Positions 15,989 through 26,284 of a stretch of 50,781 nt of DNA are shown piece by piece. This stretch comes from HKST-UBA85 sp035654775 (GTDB lineage: Bacteria; Bacteroidota; Bacteroidia; Flavobacteriales; Flavobacteriaceae), in the NCBI GenBank assembly GCA_035654775.1, contig DASRWB010000043.1, positions 1 through 50,781 of the forward strand. Reading direction: 5' to 3'. The translations under genes were made by a program, and so were the position numbers. Below the pieces are notes generated by a model, which saw only the letters and a program-made list of their open reading frames with translations, was not told the origin of the DNA and did not search any database. Every line of letters starts with the position of its first letter. The stretch's first letter is position 1.

Positions 15989-17398
15989 ATGATCAAAAAT
16001 GTCATTTTATTGTTTGGGTTTCTATTTTCTTTTATGCTTTCTGCTCAGGAAATAGAATCTCATACCTTTAGTCTGCAAGAGGCCATAGATTACGCCCTTG
16101 AAAACAACAGAGCTGTACAAAATGCAGTTAAAGACATAAACGCAGCAAAAAAGCAAAAATGGGAAACCACCGCTACGGGTTTACCGCAAATTAACGTTGG
16201 GGTAGATTACCAAAACTGGTTAAAACAACAGGTGCAACTTTTGCCTGCCGCGGCTTTTGATAATACACAAAGCACCATAGATATAGTCAACGATTATTTT
16301 GATGTTACGCAAAACAATTTCAACATCAATACTCCTGAAGGCTTTATTCCCTTACGTTTTGGCACCAAACAAAATGTAAATGCCACCGCAACCCTATCCC
16401 AATTACTTTTTGACGGCTCCTATCTGGTAGGCTTGCAGTCGGCAAAGGTATACTTGCAAATCTCAAAAAACGCAAAAGTAAAAACCGATTTGGAAGTGAG
16501 AAAAGCAGTTATCAATGCCTATGGAAATGTTCTTTTAGCAGAAGAAAGTATTGCTATTTTAACTCGGAATATTGAAATTTTGAGTAAAAACCTTGAAGAA
16601 ACCACAAAAATATACGAGAATGGACTGGAAGAAGAAGAAAGCGTAGAACAACTCCGTATAACTTTATCCAGTGTAGAAAGCAACTTACGAAACACCAAGC
16701 GCCTCAAAACACTGGCCTATCAAATGCTAAACATCAACCTTGGTTTGGATTTAAATGCTTCTACCTCACTTTCTGATAATTTAGAAACCTTAACCGCACA
16801 AAACATCACACTCGATTTATTAGAAGTTGACGAAAACGTAGAAAACACTATTGATTATCAAATTTCAAAAAACGATTTGGTAGCCAAAGAATTACTGGTC
16901 AAGCTGGAAAAAAGCAAAGCCTTACCTACACTTAATGCCTTTTTAAATGGCGGTTATGCCGCTTTTAGCGATTCTTTTTCGTTTTTTGAAAAAGACCAAA
17001 ACTGGTTTGGCTCTTCACTATTTGGTGTAAGCTTGAATATTCCTGTTTTTAGCTCCGGATTACGTGAGGCTTCTACACAACGCGCAAAAATAAATCTGGA
17101 AAAAGCCAAAAACCATTTAACCGACACCGAGCAACAGCTAAAGCTCAACATAGCCAACGCAAAAAGCACCTACCAATTTGCCGTTGAAGAATATCACAAC
17201 AAAAAAGAGAACTTAAAGCTGGCTGAACGCATAGAGCAAAAAAACCAAACCAAATTTTTTGAAGGTATTGGCTCCAGTTTCGAATTACGTCAAGCACAAA
17301 TACAACTCTACGCCGCGCAACAAGAATTCCTGCAAGCCATGCTGGATGTCATTAACGCTAAAGCCGAACTAGAAACCCTGTTAAACATTACCTATTAA
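15989..17398 (+). CDS. TolC family outer-membrane efflux protein
   Basis: Outer-membrane exit duct of a tripartite pump, 469 residues. Signal peptide (MIKNVILLFGFLFSFMLSAQ), then two related halves of long alpha-helices with coiled-coil character (for example EAIDYALENNRAVQNAVKDI and KAKNHLTDTEQQLKLNIANA) and short beta-strand parts (FGVSLNIPVFSSGLREA is the usual TolC strand-turn motif). The start is one base past the TetR stop. It works with the adaptor and RND permease downstream. Confidence 0.94.
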   Translation: MIKNVILLFGFLFSFMLSAQEIESHTFSLQEAIDYALENNRAVQNAVKDINAAKKQKWETTATGLPQINVGVDYQNWLKQQVQLLPAAAFDNTQSTIDIVNDYFDVTQNNFNINTPEGFIPLRFGTKQNVNATATLSQLLFDGSYLVGLQSAKVYLQISKNAKVKTDLEVRKAVINAYGNVLLAEESIAILTRNIEILSKNLEETTKIYENGLEEEESVEQLRITLSSVESNLRNTKRLKTLAYQMLNINLGLDLNASTSLSDNLETLTAQNITLDLLEVDENVENTIDYQISKNDLVAKELLVKLEKSKALPTLNAFLNGGYAAFSDSFSFFEKDQNWFGSSLFGVSLNIPVFSSGLREASTQRAKINLEKAKNHLTDTEQQLKLNIANAKSTYQFAVEEYHNKKENLKLAERIEQKNQTKFFEGIGSSFELRQAQIQLYAAQQEFLQAMLDVINAKAELETLLNITY

Positions 17399-17407
17399 AA
17401 AAACACT

Positions 17408-18580
17408 ATGAAAAAGTTCATTCTATTATTACTTGTTTTTGGCACTTTAATTAGCTGCACAAACTCATCCAAAAATCCAAGTACCGAAGCTATAATTCAA
17501 AACGGAAATCTGGAACAGTTAAAAGCCCAACATGCTAAAGTGCTCGTCTCTTATGACAGTATTTCTACGATACTTGCGCAACTGGAAAAAGCCATAGCCG
17601 AAAAAGATTCCACAAAAAAATACGCTTTGGTGACCAGCTATACGGTTCTGGATACCACATTTACAAGCCACATCTCAATACAAGGCAGTGTAGAAACTTC
17701 TGAAAACATATTAATTTACCCCGAATATCAAGGCATACTGGCTAAACTTTATGTTAAAGAAGGCCAAAAAGTAAGTCAAGGACAACTGCTGGCCAAAATA
17801 GATGACGGCGGACTTTCAAGTCAGTTGGCACAACTGGAAAGTCAATACCAACTGGCTAAAACCACCTATGATCGTCAAAAACGCTTATGGGAACAAAATA
17901 TTGGCAGCGAAATACAATACTTGCAGGCAAAAACCAATATGGAATCCTCTAAAAATGCCGTGAACCAACTGCAATCACAGCTAGAAAAAACAAACATTAC
18001 AGCTCCTTTTTCAGGCGTTGTAGATGATATTATAACAGAGCAAGGACAAGTAGTCGCTCCCGGAATGCAGGCCGTTATGCGACTGGTCAATCTTGACCGG
18101 ATGTATGTAAAAGCTTCTGTTCCGGAAAACTATTTACCCAGTATTACCAAAGGCGCTAGAGTTGATATTTATTTTCCGGCATTAAACAAAACCGTGCAAG
18201 GCAGCATAAATACTATTGGAAACTACATAAACCCCAGCAACCGTACTTTCGAAATTAAAGTAAACGTTCCCAATGAAAACAACAGCATAAAGCCAAACTT
18301 AATGGGCACTATGGATATTGTCAATTACACATCAGAAAATGCTTTGGTTATCCCAGCAAATGCCATACTCGAAAATGTAAAAGGTCAAAAGTTTGTCTTC
18401 TTAATCGATAAAATTGATACTGAAAAAGGCAAAGCAATTCAAACCGAAATTAAAACCGGAAATTCACAAAACGGAATGGTTGAAGTAGTAAGTGGCTTAA
18501 CTAAAGAATCCGTTATTGTTAACGACGGTGCTTTGACCATAAAAGACGGCGAAACCATTACCCTCAAACCCAATAACTAA
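17408..18580 (+). CDS. RND efflux periplasmic adaptor (membrane fusion protein), lipoprotein
   Basis: A 390-residue adaptor joining the RND permease to TolC. Lipoprotein signal with lipobox LISC (Cys about 17). An N-terminal coiled coil (about 30-65) precedes the biotinyl-lipoyl-like half motif (ILIYPEYQGILAKLYVKEGQKVSQGQLLAKID), the alpha-hairpin (about 140-195), a second lipoyl half (ITAPFSGVVDDIITEQGQVV), and a beta-barrel domain. The extra coiled coil before the lipoyl domain is a little unusual but seen in Bacteroidota adaptors. Ten bases after tolC and three before the permease. Confidence 0.94.
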   Translation: MKKFILLLLVFGTLISCTNSSKNPSTEAIIQNGNLEQLKAQHAKVLVSYDSISTILAQLEKAIAEKDSTKKYALVTSYTVLDTTFTSHISIQGSVETSENILIYPEYQGILAKLYVKEGQKVSQGQLLAKIDDGGLSSQLAQLESQYQLAKTTYDRQKRLWEQNIGSEIQYLQAKTNMESSKNAVNQLQSQLEKTNITAPFSGVVDDIITEQGQVVAPGMQAVMRLVNLDRMYVKASVPENYLPSITKGARVDIYFPALNKTVQGSINTIGNYINPSNRTFEIKVNVPNENNSIKPNLMGTMDIVNYTSENALVIPANAILENVKGQKFVFLIDKIDTEKGKAIQTEIKTGNSQNGMVEVVSGLTKESVIVNDGALTIKDGETITLKPNN

Positions 18581-18583
18581 ACT

Positions 18584-21500
18584 ATGAAAACCAAAAAAAT
18601 AAACTATTTCGGGTTATCCAATTGGGCAATAAGCAACCCCATGACAGTTTTTGTTATTGTGTCCATCGTTTTATTAGGCGGTTTATTTTCATACATCAGT
18701 CTACCTAGAGAATCATTCCCCGAGGTTATAGAGTCTAAAATATACATAAGTTCTATTTTTCCCGGAAATGCTGCCGAAGACGTAGAAAAACTCATCACCA
18801 AACCCATTGAAGAAGAAGTAAACGATATTTCCGGGGTAACCAAAATAATCTCAACTTCATTTCAAGATTACTCGCTTATTACAGTAGAATTTGAAGAGTC
18901 CATTACTACTGATGAAGCTAAAATTAAAATAAAAGACAAGATTGACGCCGTAAAGGCGGAACAAGACTGGCCAACTCTGGATGGTGGAACAAAAGTAGAA
19001 CCCAATGCTTTTGACATGAACATCTCTGAAATTATGCCTATAGCGCAATTAAACCTTACCGGAGATTACACGCCCGAACAACTTAAAAAGTATGCTGAAG
19101 ACCTTCAGGACAAGTTAGAAGATTTTCCTGAAATTAAAGAAGCTACCCTTTTGGGCGTTCAGGATAAAGAAGTAGAAGTAGCTGTTGATGCCTATAAAAT
19201 GATAGCTGCAGAAGTGAGCTTCAACCAAATTATAACTGCCATTCAAAATGAAAACATCACTATTTCCGGTGGTAATGTCATAGAAAACGGCTTGCGAAGA
19301 AACATTCGTGTTATAGGTGAAATAAGCCATCCCGATGAATTAAAAAACATTGTAGTAAAAGAAGATGATGGCGCCGTTTACTTAAGAGACATCGCCGAAG
19401 TAAACTTTAGACCCAAAGACGCAACAACCTATGCCAGAGAATACGGGAAACCTGTAGTGATGCTTAGCATTAAGAAAAAAGGTGGCGAAAACATGATAGA
19501 CGCCATGAACAAAATAAAAGCACATCTTCCCGAAGCTCAATCTACTTATTTACCCAAAGACTTAAACATATCTATTACCAGTGACGAATCGATAAGAACG
19601 GAAGACCAAGTAGCCGAACTTGAAAACAGTATTATTTTTGGTGTCCTTTTGGTTGTAGGAGTTTTAATGTTTTTCCTTGGATTTAGAAACGCTCTTTTTG
19701 TAGGTATTGCCATACCGTTATCTATTTTACTTTCCTTTTTAATTTTACCCGTAGTAGGCAATGCGTTAGAAATGAACGTTACGCTCAATACTATGGTACT
19801 TTTCGCTACGGTTATGGGACTAGGCATGTTGGTGGATAACGGCATTGTAGTTGTAGAGAATGTTTACAGACTGATGGACCAAGGAATACCCAGACTTGAA
19901 GCGGCAAAACAAGGCGTAGGCGAAATAGCATGGCCTATTATAGCCTCTACAGCCACTACTTTAGCCGCGTTTTTACCTTTAGGGTTCTGGCCCGGAATAA
20001 TGGGAAAATTTATGATTTATTTTCCTTTAACGCTATCTACTGTTTTGTTTTCTTCTTTGTTTGTAGCCTTAATGATAAATTCTATGCTAACCTCAGTTTA
20101 CATGAAAACCGAAGAAGAAGAAATGCCCAGAAAAACTTTGATTAAAATTAGTGCAGCTTTGGTAGGTTTCGGTGCCTTACTCATTCTTTCAGGATTATTG
20201 AACACTCATGCTATTTTTCAAATTCTCGGCCCAATAATACTCATCATCTCATTGATACAAATTTTTATTGGCTGGAAAAACCGCAGCAAAACCGCCTTGC
20301 TAAAAAGGGGAATTGCCTTATTTTTTGTAGCTGTATTATTCACTATCCTGGGTTACGTTGGCGGTCCAAAAGCACTTATTGGTTTTGGAAACATGTTTAT
20401 ATTTATTGCCATTTCTCTTTGGTTTTTTAAATACCTGTTAATTCCGGCATCCAAAAAATTTCAGTACAAAACGCTTCCAAAAATTGAGCGTAAATATCAA
20501 GATTTTTTAAGCTCTGCATTAAAAGGAAGTAATGCCTACAGGTTTGTGTTTGGAACCTTTGGTTTATTGGTTTTAGCTATTATCGTTTTTATGATGTTCA
20601 CTCCAAATACCTTATTTTTCCCGGAAAATCAACCTAACCAAGCCATTGTTTACATTGAATATCCGGAAGGCACTGATATTGAAAAAACCAACGAACTCAC
20701 CAAAAAAGTAGAACAGCAGGTTTTTACGGTTTTAGACAACTATCAGTACAACAAAGATGGCGAACCCTACAATTACATGGCCGAAACCATTATTTCTCAA
20801 GTAGGCGAAGGTTCAGGAAACCCACAAACTGACGGAGCTTCACAAAACGAAATGCCACATCGTGGTAAAGTAACCGTATTGTTTAGGCAATATAAATTTC
20901 GATATGACCAAAACGGAAATAAAGTTAGCAGCTCAGACGTTTTAACTGAAATAAGAAATGCCGTTCAAGGTTATCCGGGCGTAAGTATCATTGCCGAAAA
21001 AGATGCCAACGGACCACCGGTAGGATACCCTATTAACATTGAACTTAAAGGCGATAATTATCACGAACTTTTAGCCGAAGCCAGAAATATTCAATCGTTT
21101 ATAAACGACCAAAACATTCCCGGAATTGAAGATTTAAACCTTGATGTAAATGAAAACAAACCCGAAATGGAAGTCGTTGTTAACAGAGAAAAAGCCGGAG
21201 AATTGGGTGTTTCTACCGCTCAGGTGGGTCAAGCCTTACGGTCGGCTATTTACGGCTTTGACACCTCAACCTACAAAGAAGGTGAAGACGATTACGATAT
21301 TTTTGTGCGCTTTAATCCCGAAAACAGATACAATGAAAGCGCACTTTTCAACCAAAATATAACCTTTAGAGATAACAAAGGACAACTTAAAAAAATTCCT
21401 TTGTCTACTTTGGTTGAAAAGAAAAACATAGCTACTTTCAGCTCCATAAAACGTAAAGATTTAAAACGCGTAATCACTATTTACTCGAATGTTTTGGAAG

Positions 21501-22258
21501 GATTCAATCCAACTGAAATAGTTCAAAAAATCCAAACTTCCTTAAAAAACTACCCTTTACCCAGCCATATCACCTATCAGTTTACCGGAGAGCAAGAAGA
21601 GATGGCAAAAAATATGGCCTTTCTTTCAAAAGCACTGCTTATTGCCATGGCCTTAATTTTACTGATTATTGTAGCTCAATTCAACTCCATAACAAAACCC
21701 GTTATTATATTTATTGCCATAATACTAAGTTTTATCGGCGTATTGTTTGGGTTGGTTATTTTTCAAATGGAATTTGTGGTGATGATGACCATGATGGGTA
21801 TCATTTCGCTCGCCGGCATTGTGGTGAACAATGCTATTGTTTTGATAGATTACACGCAGCTTTTAATAGACCGAAAAAAGGAAGAGCTTGGTATTTCTTT
21901 GGAAAACTATTTAACCCGCGAACAGTACAGGGAAGCTATTATTGCAGCCGGAACTAATCGTTTACGCCCGGTATTGTTAACTGCCATTACCACTGTTTTA
22001 GGCCTTATTCCACTGGCTATTGGACTCAATCTCAATTTCTTTACTTTGTTTACCGAATTTGACCCACAAATTTACATAGGCGGCGACAACAATATTTTTT
22101 GGAAACCTATGTCCTGGACTATTATTTTCGGGTTAACCTTTGCCACATTTTTAACACTGGTTATTGTGCCTACCATGTTTTATTTATTGAATAGAGCAAA
22201 AATAAGGTTCTTTGAACACAAAGCACAAAAAGAAACTTTACCCGATAGTTTAGCATAA
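18584..22258 (+). CDS. RND efflux permease with an extra membrane insertion
   Basis: Inner-membrane proton-driven pump of 1224 residues (usual length about 1030-1050). Typical features: first TM near residue 20, porter domains, the TM4 motif LVDNGIVVVENV (about residue 415) that carries a proton-relay Asp, and the matching GIVVNNAIVLIDY motif in the second half. Between TM6 and the second half, residues about 515-620 form three or four additional hydrophobic segments, which explains most of the extra length. The aspartate pair of AcrB is here Asp-Asn. Substrates cannot be predicted. Last gene of the TetR-controlled operon, followed by a terminator. Confidence 0.95.
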   Translation: MKTKKINYFGLSNWAISNPMTVFVIVSIVLLGGLFSYISLPRESFPEVIESKIYISSIFPGNAAEDVEKLITKPIEEEVNDISGVTKIISTSFQDYSLITVEFEESITTDEAKIKIKDKIDAVKAEQDWPTLDGGTKVEPNAFDMNISEIMPIAQLNLTGDYTPEQLKKYAEDLQDKLEDFPEIKEATLLGVQDKEVEVAVDAYKMIAAEVSFNQIITAIQNENITISGGNVIENGLRRNIRVIGEISHPDELKNIVVKEDDGAVYLRDIAEVNFRPKDATTYAREYGKPVVMLSIKKKGGENMIDAMNKIKAHLPEAQSTYLPKDLNISITSDESIRTEDQVAELENSIIFGVLLVVGVLMFFLGFRNALFVGIAIPLSILLSFLILPVVGNALEMNVTLNTMVLFATVMGLGMLVDNGIVVVENVYRLMDQGIPRLEAAKQGVGEIAWPIIASTATTLAAFLPLGFWPGIMGKFMIYFPLTLSTVLFSSLFVALMINSMLTSVYMKTEEEEMPRKTLIKISAALVGFGALLILSGLLNTHAIFQILGPIILIISLIQIFIGWKNRSKTALLKRGIALFFVAVLFTILGYVGGPKALIGFGNMFIFIAISLWFFKYLLIPASKKFQYKTLPKIERKYQDFLSSALKGSNAYRFVFGTFGLLVLAIIVFMMFTPNTLFFPENQPNQAIVYIEYPEGTDIEKTNELTKKVEQQVFTVLDNYQYNKDGEPYNYMAETIISQVGEGSGNPQTDGASQNEMPHRGKVTVLFRQYKFRYDQNGNKVSSSDVLTEIRNAVQGYPGVSIIAEKDANGPPVGYPINIELKGDNYHELLAEARNIQSFINDQNIPGIEDLNLDVNENKPEMEVVVNREKAGELGVSTAQVGQALRSAIYGFDTSTYKEGEDDYDIFVRFNPENRYNESALFNQNITFRDNKGQLKKIPLSTLVEKKNIATFSSIKRKDLKRVITIYSNVLEGFNPTEIVQKIQTSLKNYPLPSHITYQFTGEQEEMAKNMAFLSKALLIAMALILLIIVAQFNSITKPVIIFIAIILSFIGVLFGLVIFQMEFVVMMTMMGIISLAGIVVNNAIVLIDYTQLLIDRKKEELGISLENYLTREQYREAIIAAGTNRLRPVLLTAITTVLGLIPLAIGLNLNFFTLFTEFDPQIYIGGDNNIFWKPMSWTIIFGLTFATFLTLVIVPTMFYLLNRAKIRFFEHKAQKETLPDSLA

Positions 22259-22269
22259 ATCCATATAAG

Positions 22270-22295
22270 AAATCCTCGGTAAATGCCGAGGATTT
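22270..22295 (+). terminator. Intrinsic terminator of the efflux operon
   Basis: AAATCCTCGG (22270-22279) and CCGAGGATTT (22286-22295) around a six-base loop, then T-rich sequence. It lies 12 bases after the permease stop. Confidence 0.85.
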
Positions 22296-22321
22296 TATAT
22301 TTAATAATCATTTAACTTCCT

Positions 22322-22329
22322 TAAATTTG
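22322..22329 (+). promoter_or_regulatory. -7 box of aspS
   Basis: TAAATTTG fits TAnnTTTG exactly and lies 18 bases before the aspS ATG. It gives a leader of roughly ten bases. Confidence 0.6.
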
Positions 22330-22347
22330 CACATCTAAAATTACACT

Positions 22348-24102
22348 ATGTACAGAAGTCATACCTGCGGCGAATTGAGAATTTCTCATCTAAATAAGGA
22401 TGTAACTTTGGCCGGTTGGGTTCAAAAAACAAGAGACAAAGGTTTTGTGGTATGGGTAGATTTACGCGACCGTTACGGCATTACCCAATTAATTTTTGAT
22501 GCCGAACGCAGCCCAAAAACCCTTATGGAGCAAGCACAAAAACTGGGGCGCGAATTTGTAATTCAAGCTACAGGTACCGTTATAGAACGAGCTTCCAAAA
22601 ATGCAAATATTCCTACTGGTGATATCGAAATCTTGGTTAAGGAACTCCATATTATAAACCCCGCAAAATTACCGCCTTTCACTATTGAAGACCATACCGA
22701 TGGCGGCGAAGAGTTACGCATGAAATACCGCTATCTGGATATAAGACGCAATCCGGTAAAAAATAACTTGATTTTCAGGCACAAAGTAACCCAAGCCGTT
22801 AGAAACTTTCTATCTTCTCAGGATTTTATTGAGGTTGAAACTCCTTACTTAATCAAGTCTACTCCCGAAGGTGCACGCGACTTTGTGGTTCCTTCACGAA
22901 TGAATCAAGGGCAGTTTTATGCCCTGCCGCAATCACCGCAAACCTTTAAGCAATTGCTTATGGTAGGTGGCATGGACAAGTATTTCCAAATCGTAAAATG
23001 CTTTAGAGATGAAGATTTACGTGCAGACCGCCAACCGGAATTTACCCAAATAGATTGTGAAATGGCTTTTGTTGAACAAGAAGATATTTTAACCACTTTT
23101 GAAAACCTGACAATCCATTTACTAAAAGAAATTCATGGAATTAACGTTTCAAAGTTTCCAAGAATAACCTATGAGGAAGCGATGCAAAAATACGGTAACG
23201 ATAAGCCCGATATTCGTTTTGGAATGGAGTTTGGCGAATTAAACGCCGTAGCACAGCACAAAGATTTCAATGTCTTTAACACTGCCGAATTGGTAGTTGG
23301 TATCGCTGTTCCCGGCGGAAACCGTTTTACACGAAAAGAAATTGACACTTTAATAGATTGGGTAAAACGTCCACAAATTGGAGCATTAGGCATGGTTTAT
23401 TGTCGCTGTAATGAAGATGGAACTTATAAATCGTCCGTAGACAAATTTTACACTCAAGACGATTTGGCTAAATGGGCAACAATTACCGGAGCCAAAACCG
23501 GAGATTTAATCTGTGTACTTTCCGGAGAAAAAAACAAAGTAAGACCTCAGCTAAGTGCACTGCGTATGGAACTCGCCATACGATTGGGCTTACGTAAAGC
23601 CAATGAATTTGCTCCACTTTGGGTTGTAGATTTTCCCTTACTGGAATGGGATGAAGATACCCAACGATATCATGCTATGCATCATCCGTTTACTTCGCCA
23701 AAAAAAGGACAGCTGGAACTGTTAAATACCAATCCCGGTGAAGTAAAGGCTAATGCCTATGATTTGGTTTTAAATGGAAACGAAATTGGAGGTGGTTCTA
23801 TACGTATTTACGATAAAGAAACACAAGCTATTATGTTTGATCATCTAGGCTTTTCTCCTGAAGAGGCAAAGGCTCAATTTGGCTTTTTAATGGATGCCTT
23901 TGAATACGGTGCTCCGCCACATGGAGGCATTGCTTTTGGTCTGGACAGACTTGTGGCAATATTAAGCGGTCAAGAAACCATAAGAGACTTTATTGCTTTT
24001 CCAAAAAATAATGCCGGTCGGGATATTATGATTGATGCGCCTTCGCCTATAGACAAAAATCAATTAGACGAACTCAGTTTGAAGCTAAATATAAACACGT
24101 AA
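22348..24102 (+). CDS. aspS: Aspartyl-tRNA synthetase
   Basis: Class II aminoacyl-tRNA synthetase of 584 residues, bacterial type. N-terminal OB-fold anticodon domain (VTLAGWVQKTRDKGFVVWVDLRD), catalytic class II motifs (motif 2 in FRDEDLRADRQPEFTQID; motif 3 in GIAFGLDRLVAIL), and the bacterial GAD insertion in between (about 290-420). Essential housekeeping gene with its own promoter and terminator. Confidence 0.98.
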   Translation: MYRSHTCGELRISHLNKDVTLAGWVQKTRDKGFVVWVDLRDRYGITQLIFDAERSPKTLMEQAQKLGREFVIQATGTVIERASKNANIPTGDIEILVKELHIINPAKLPPFTIEDHTDGGEELRMKYRYLDIRRNPVKNNLIFRHKVTQAVRNFLSSQDFIEVETPYLIKSTPEGARDFVVPSRMNQGQFYALPQSPQTFKQLLMVGGMDKYFQIVKCFRDEDLRADRQPEFTQIDCEMAFVEQEDILTTFENLTIHLLKEIHGINVSKFPRITYEEAMQKYGNDKPDIRFGMEFGELNAVAQHKDFNVFNTAELVVGIAVPGGNRFTRKEIDTLIDWVKRPQIGALGMVYCRCNEDGTYKSSVDKFYTQDDLAKWATITGAKTGDLICVLSGEKNKVRPQLSALRMELAIRLGLRKANEFAPLWVVDFPLLEWDEDTQRYHAMHHPFTSPKKGQLELLNTNPGEVKANAYDLVLNGNEIGGGSIRIYDKETQAIMFDHLGFSPEEAKAQFGFLMDAFEYGAPPHGGIAFGLDRLVAILSGQETIRDFIAFPKNNAGRDIMIDAPSPIDKNQLDELSLKLNINT

Positions 24103-24107
24103 AAAAT

Positions 24108-24130
24108 AAATCCTGCTACATGCAGGATTT
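24108..24130 (+). terminator. Intrinsic terminator of aspS
   Basis: AAATCCTGC (24108-24116) and GCAGGATTT (24122-24130) with a five-base loop, followed by T residues. Confidence 0.85.
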
Positions 24131-24147
24131 TTTAGTAGTTTTAAACT

Positions 24148-25953
24148 ATGCCAAAAAAACGAACGTACTTTAAGCGGTTTTTAATCTGGAGGTACAAGAA
24201 TATTTCCCAAAAAAACTTTGTGTATTTATTGTGTGTCGTTGTTGGATTGCTCTCCGGTATTGTGGCATTACTGCTTAAAAACATAACCTTTGCCATACAG
24301 TCGCTACTGGAACACGGGATTGTTTTCTCAAAAAATCAACTGTATTTTGTACTGCCTTTTATAGGCTTACTATTAGTCTATTTAGCAAACCGCTATTTTT
24401 TTAAAAAAGAATTAGTTCCTAAGGTTCCGCCATTTATAAAAAGGGCGATTCCTTCATTGCTTTACGCTTTATTAAGACAGAAAGGGCTTTTATCGTATAA
24501 ACTTATTTATCATCCACTTATAATGGCTCCGCTTACTGTAGGTTTTGGGGGTTCGGTTGGGCTTTTAGGTCCATCGATAACTTCGGGTTCTGCCATAAGT
24601 TCAAACTTAAGTCGGCTACTGCATATTGACCGAAAAACCCGCACATTAATGATTGCCTGTGCTACTGCCGGCGCAATGGCTTCTATGTTTAAATCTCCTA
24701 TTGCCGCTGTGGTATTTGCGATAGAAGTGTTTAGTTTAGACTTAACTTTTGCTTCCTTACTTCCGTTATTAATTGCGTCCATTTCATCAGTATTAACCTC
24801 CTATTTCTTTTTGGGCGACGAAATCTTATTTAATTTCCTCATCACAGATAAATTTACCATAAGCGATACCGCTTTTTATATTATGCTTGGGCTTGGAACC
24901 GGAGTAGCGTCTATTTACTTTACAAAAATATATTTCACGGTTTACAAACTTTTTGATATGCTAAAAACCCGTGTGGCCAAACTTGTCGTTGGTGGTTTTG
25001 CCATTGGCATCATGCTTTACTTTATTCCTCCGCTTTACGGTGAAGGACTAAGTTTTACCAAAGATTTATTCAATGGTAATCATCTACATGCGTTGGGTTC
25101 AACTTTGTTTGACAATTATTTAGACAATATTTGGGTAGTGATAGCTTTACTTATTGGTTTTACGATTTTTAAAGCTATTGCAATGACCACAACTTTTGCT
25201 GCCGGTGGCGTAGGCGGTGTGATAGTACCTACTATGGTTATGGGAAGTGCGCTTGGTAATGTGGTAGCCAAATTTTTTAACAATATAGGGTTCGGTTTTC
25301 AGTTATCTGAAGCCAATTTTACTTTGGTTGGTATGGCCGGTTTAATCGCCGGTGTAATTCATGCTCCACTGACCGCTATTTTTCTTATTGCGGAAATTAC
25401 CGGCGGATATGAACTTTTTGTTCCTTTAATGATTACCGTTGCTATTTCATACATGATTACCAAAAACTATATGGAGCACACCATATATACTCGTGAATTA
25501 GCCGAGCGCGGCGATTTATTAACCCACGATAAAGACAAGAATGTGCTTACCTTAATGACCATTGACAGTGTTATAGAAAAAAACTTTATTACGTTACATC
25601 CCGAAATGTCGCTGGGCGAAATGCTGCATGAAGGAGTTGCCAAATCGAATAGAAATTTATTTCCGGTGACTGACAATCAAAACAGATTAGTAGGCATTAT
25701 TCTCCTTGATGATATTAGAACGGTCATGTTTGATCAAGAGTTGCACAACTCTACTTCGGTTGAAACCTTTATGCATAATCCACCGGAGTATATTATTTAT
25801 GGTAAGGACTCTATGTCGCAAGTTATGAACAAGTTTCAAAGCTCAGGCGCATGGAATTTACCGGTTATTAAAAATGGCGAATACCTAGGGTTTGTATCTA
25901 AATCAAAATTATTAACCGCTTACAGAAAAGAACTTATTAATTTTACTTCATGA
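24148..25953 (+). CDS. ClC family chloride channel-like protein with C-terminal CBS domains
   Basis: A 601-residue membrane protein with a ClC core (about residues 25-440) and two C-terminal CBS motifs (about 455-595; MTIDSVIEKNF and ETFMHNPPEYIIYGKDS). The fold pattern is clear (TVGFGGSVGLLGPSI; AAGGVGGVIVPTMVMGS). The key residues are unusual. At the GREGP position the sequence is GLLGP, so the gating Glu (E148 of the E. coli exchanger) is Leu140. In FAIEV, E203 of the exchanger is Val194, as in animal channels. At the GSGIP position the sequence is KRAIP. It may conduct passively or carry another substrate. The next small gene overlaps its stop by four bases. Confidence 0.9.
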   Translation: MPKKRTYFKRFLIWRYKNISQKNFVYLLCVVVGLLSGIVALLLKNITFAIQSLLEHGIVFSKNQLYFVLPFIGLLLVYLANRYFFKKELVPKVPPFIKRAIPSLLYALLRQKGLLSYKLIYHPLIMAPLTVGFGGSVGLLGPSITSGSAISSNLSRLLHIDRKTRTLMIACATAGAMASMFKSPIAAVVFAIEVFSLDLTFASLLPLLIASISSVLTSYFFLGDEILFNFLITDKFTISDTAFYIMLGLGTGVASIYFTKIYFTVYKLFDMLKTRVAKLVVGGFAIGIMLYFIPPLYGEGLSFTKDLFNGNHLHALGSTLFDNYLDNIWVVIALLIGFTIFKAIAMTTTFAAGGVGGVIVPTMVMGSALGNVVAKFFNNIGFGFQLSEANFTLVGMAGLIAGVIHAPLTAIFLIAEITGGYELFVPLMITVAISYMITKNYMEHTIYTRELAERGDLLTHDKDKNVLTLMTIDSVIEKNFITLHPEMSLGEMLHEGVAKSNRNLFPVTDNQNRLVGIILLDDIRTVMFDQELHNSTSVETFMHNPPEYIIYGKDSMSQVMNKFQSSGAWNLPVIKNGEYLGFVSKSKLLTAYRKELINFTS

Positions 25954-26198
25954 TTAAAATTATCAAACTAATTACCGGAATAAGTTTTTTTGTGTCTATA
26001 GCCAGTATTGGTTATGGTTTTTTAACCGAAAACGAATACTCACAAAAATGTATTGGTTTTGGGGTTGTTGGTTTATTTTTTATTGTATTTCCTTTGTTTT
26101 CTTACTACAGGTGGAAAAACAAAAACGTAAAAGACTACATGCTTACTAAAGAAAGCTTAGAGGCTATGAGAAAAAAACAAAAAGAAAACAACTTCTGA
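25950..26198 (+). CDS. Small two-TM membrane protein
   Basis: An 82-residue protein with two hydrophobic segments (about 4-26 and 37-55) and a basic, Lys-rich tail that should face the cytoplasm. It overlaps the ClC gene by ATGA, so translation is coupled; it may be an accessory subunit. No family recognised. Confidence 0.75.
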   Translation: MIKIIKLITGISFFVSIASIGYGFLTENEYSQKCIGFGVVGLFFIVFPLFSYYRWKNKNVKDYMLTKESLEAMRKKQKENNF

Positions 26199-26284
26199 TT
26201 GTTGCTGTTTTAAAAAAAACAATTATTTAACCTGTAGTATGAATTTTAATAGTAAATTTAATTTTTAATTCATAATTTATTACA

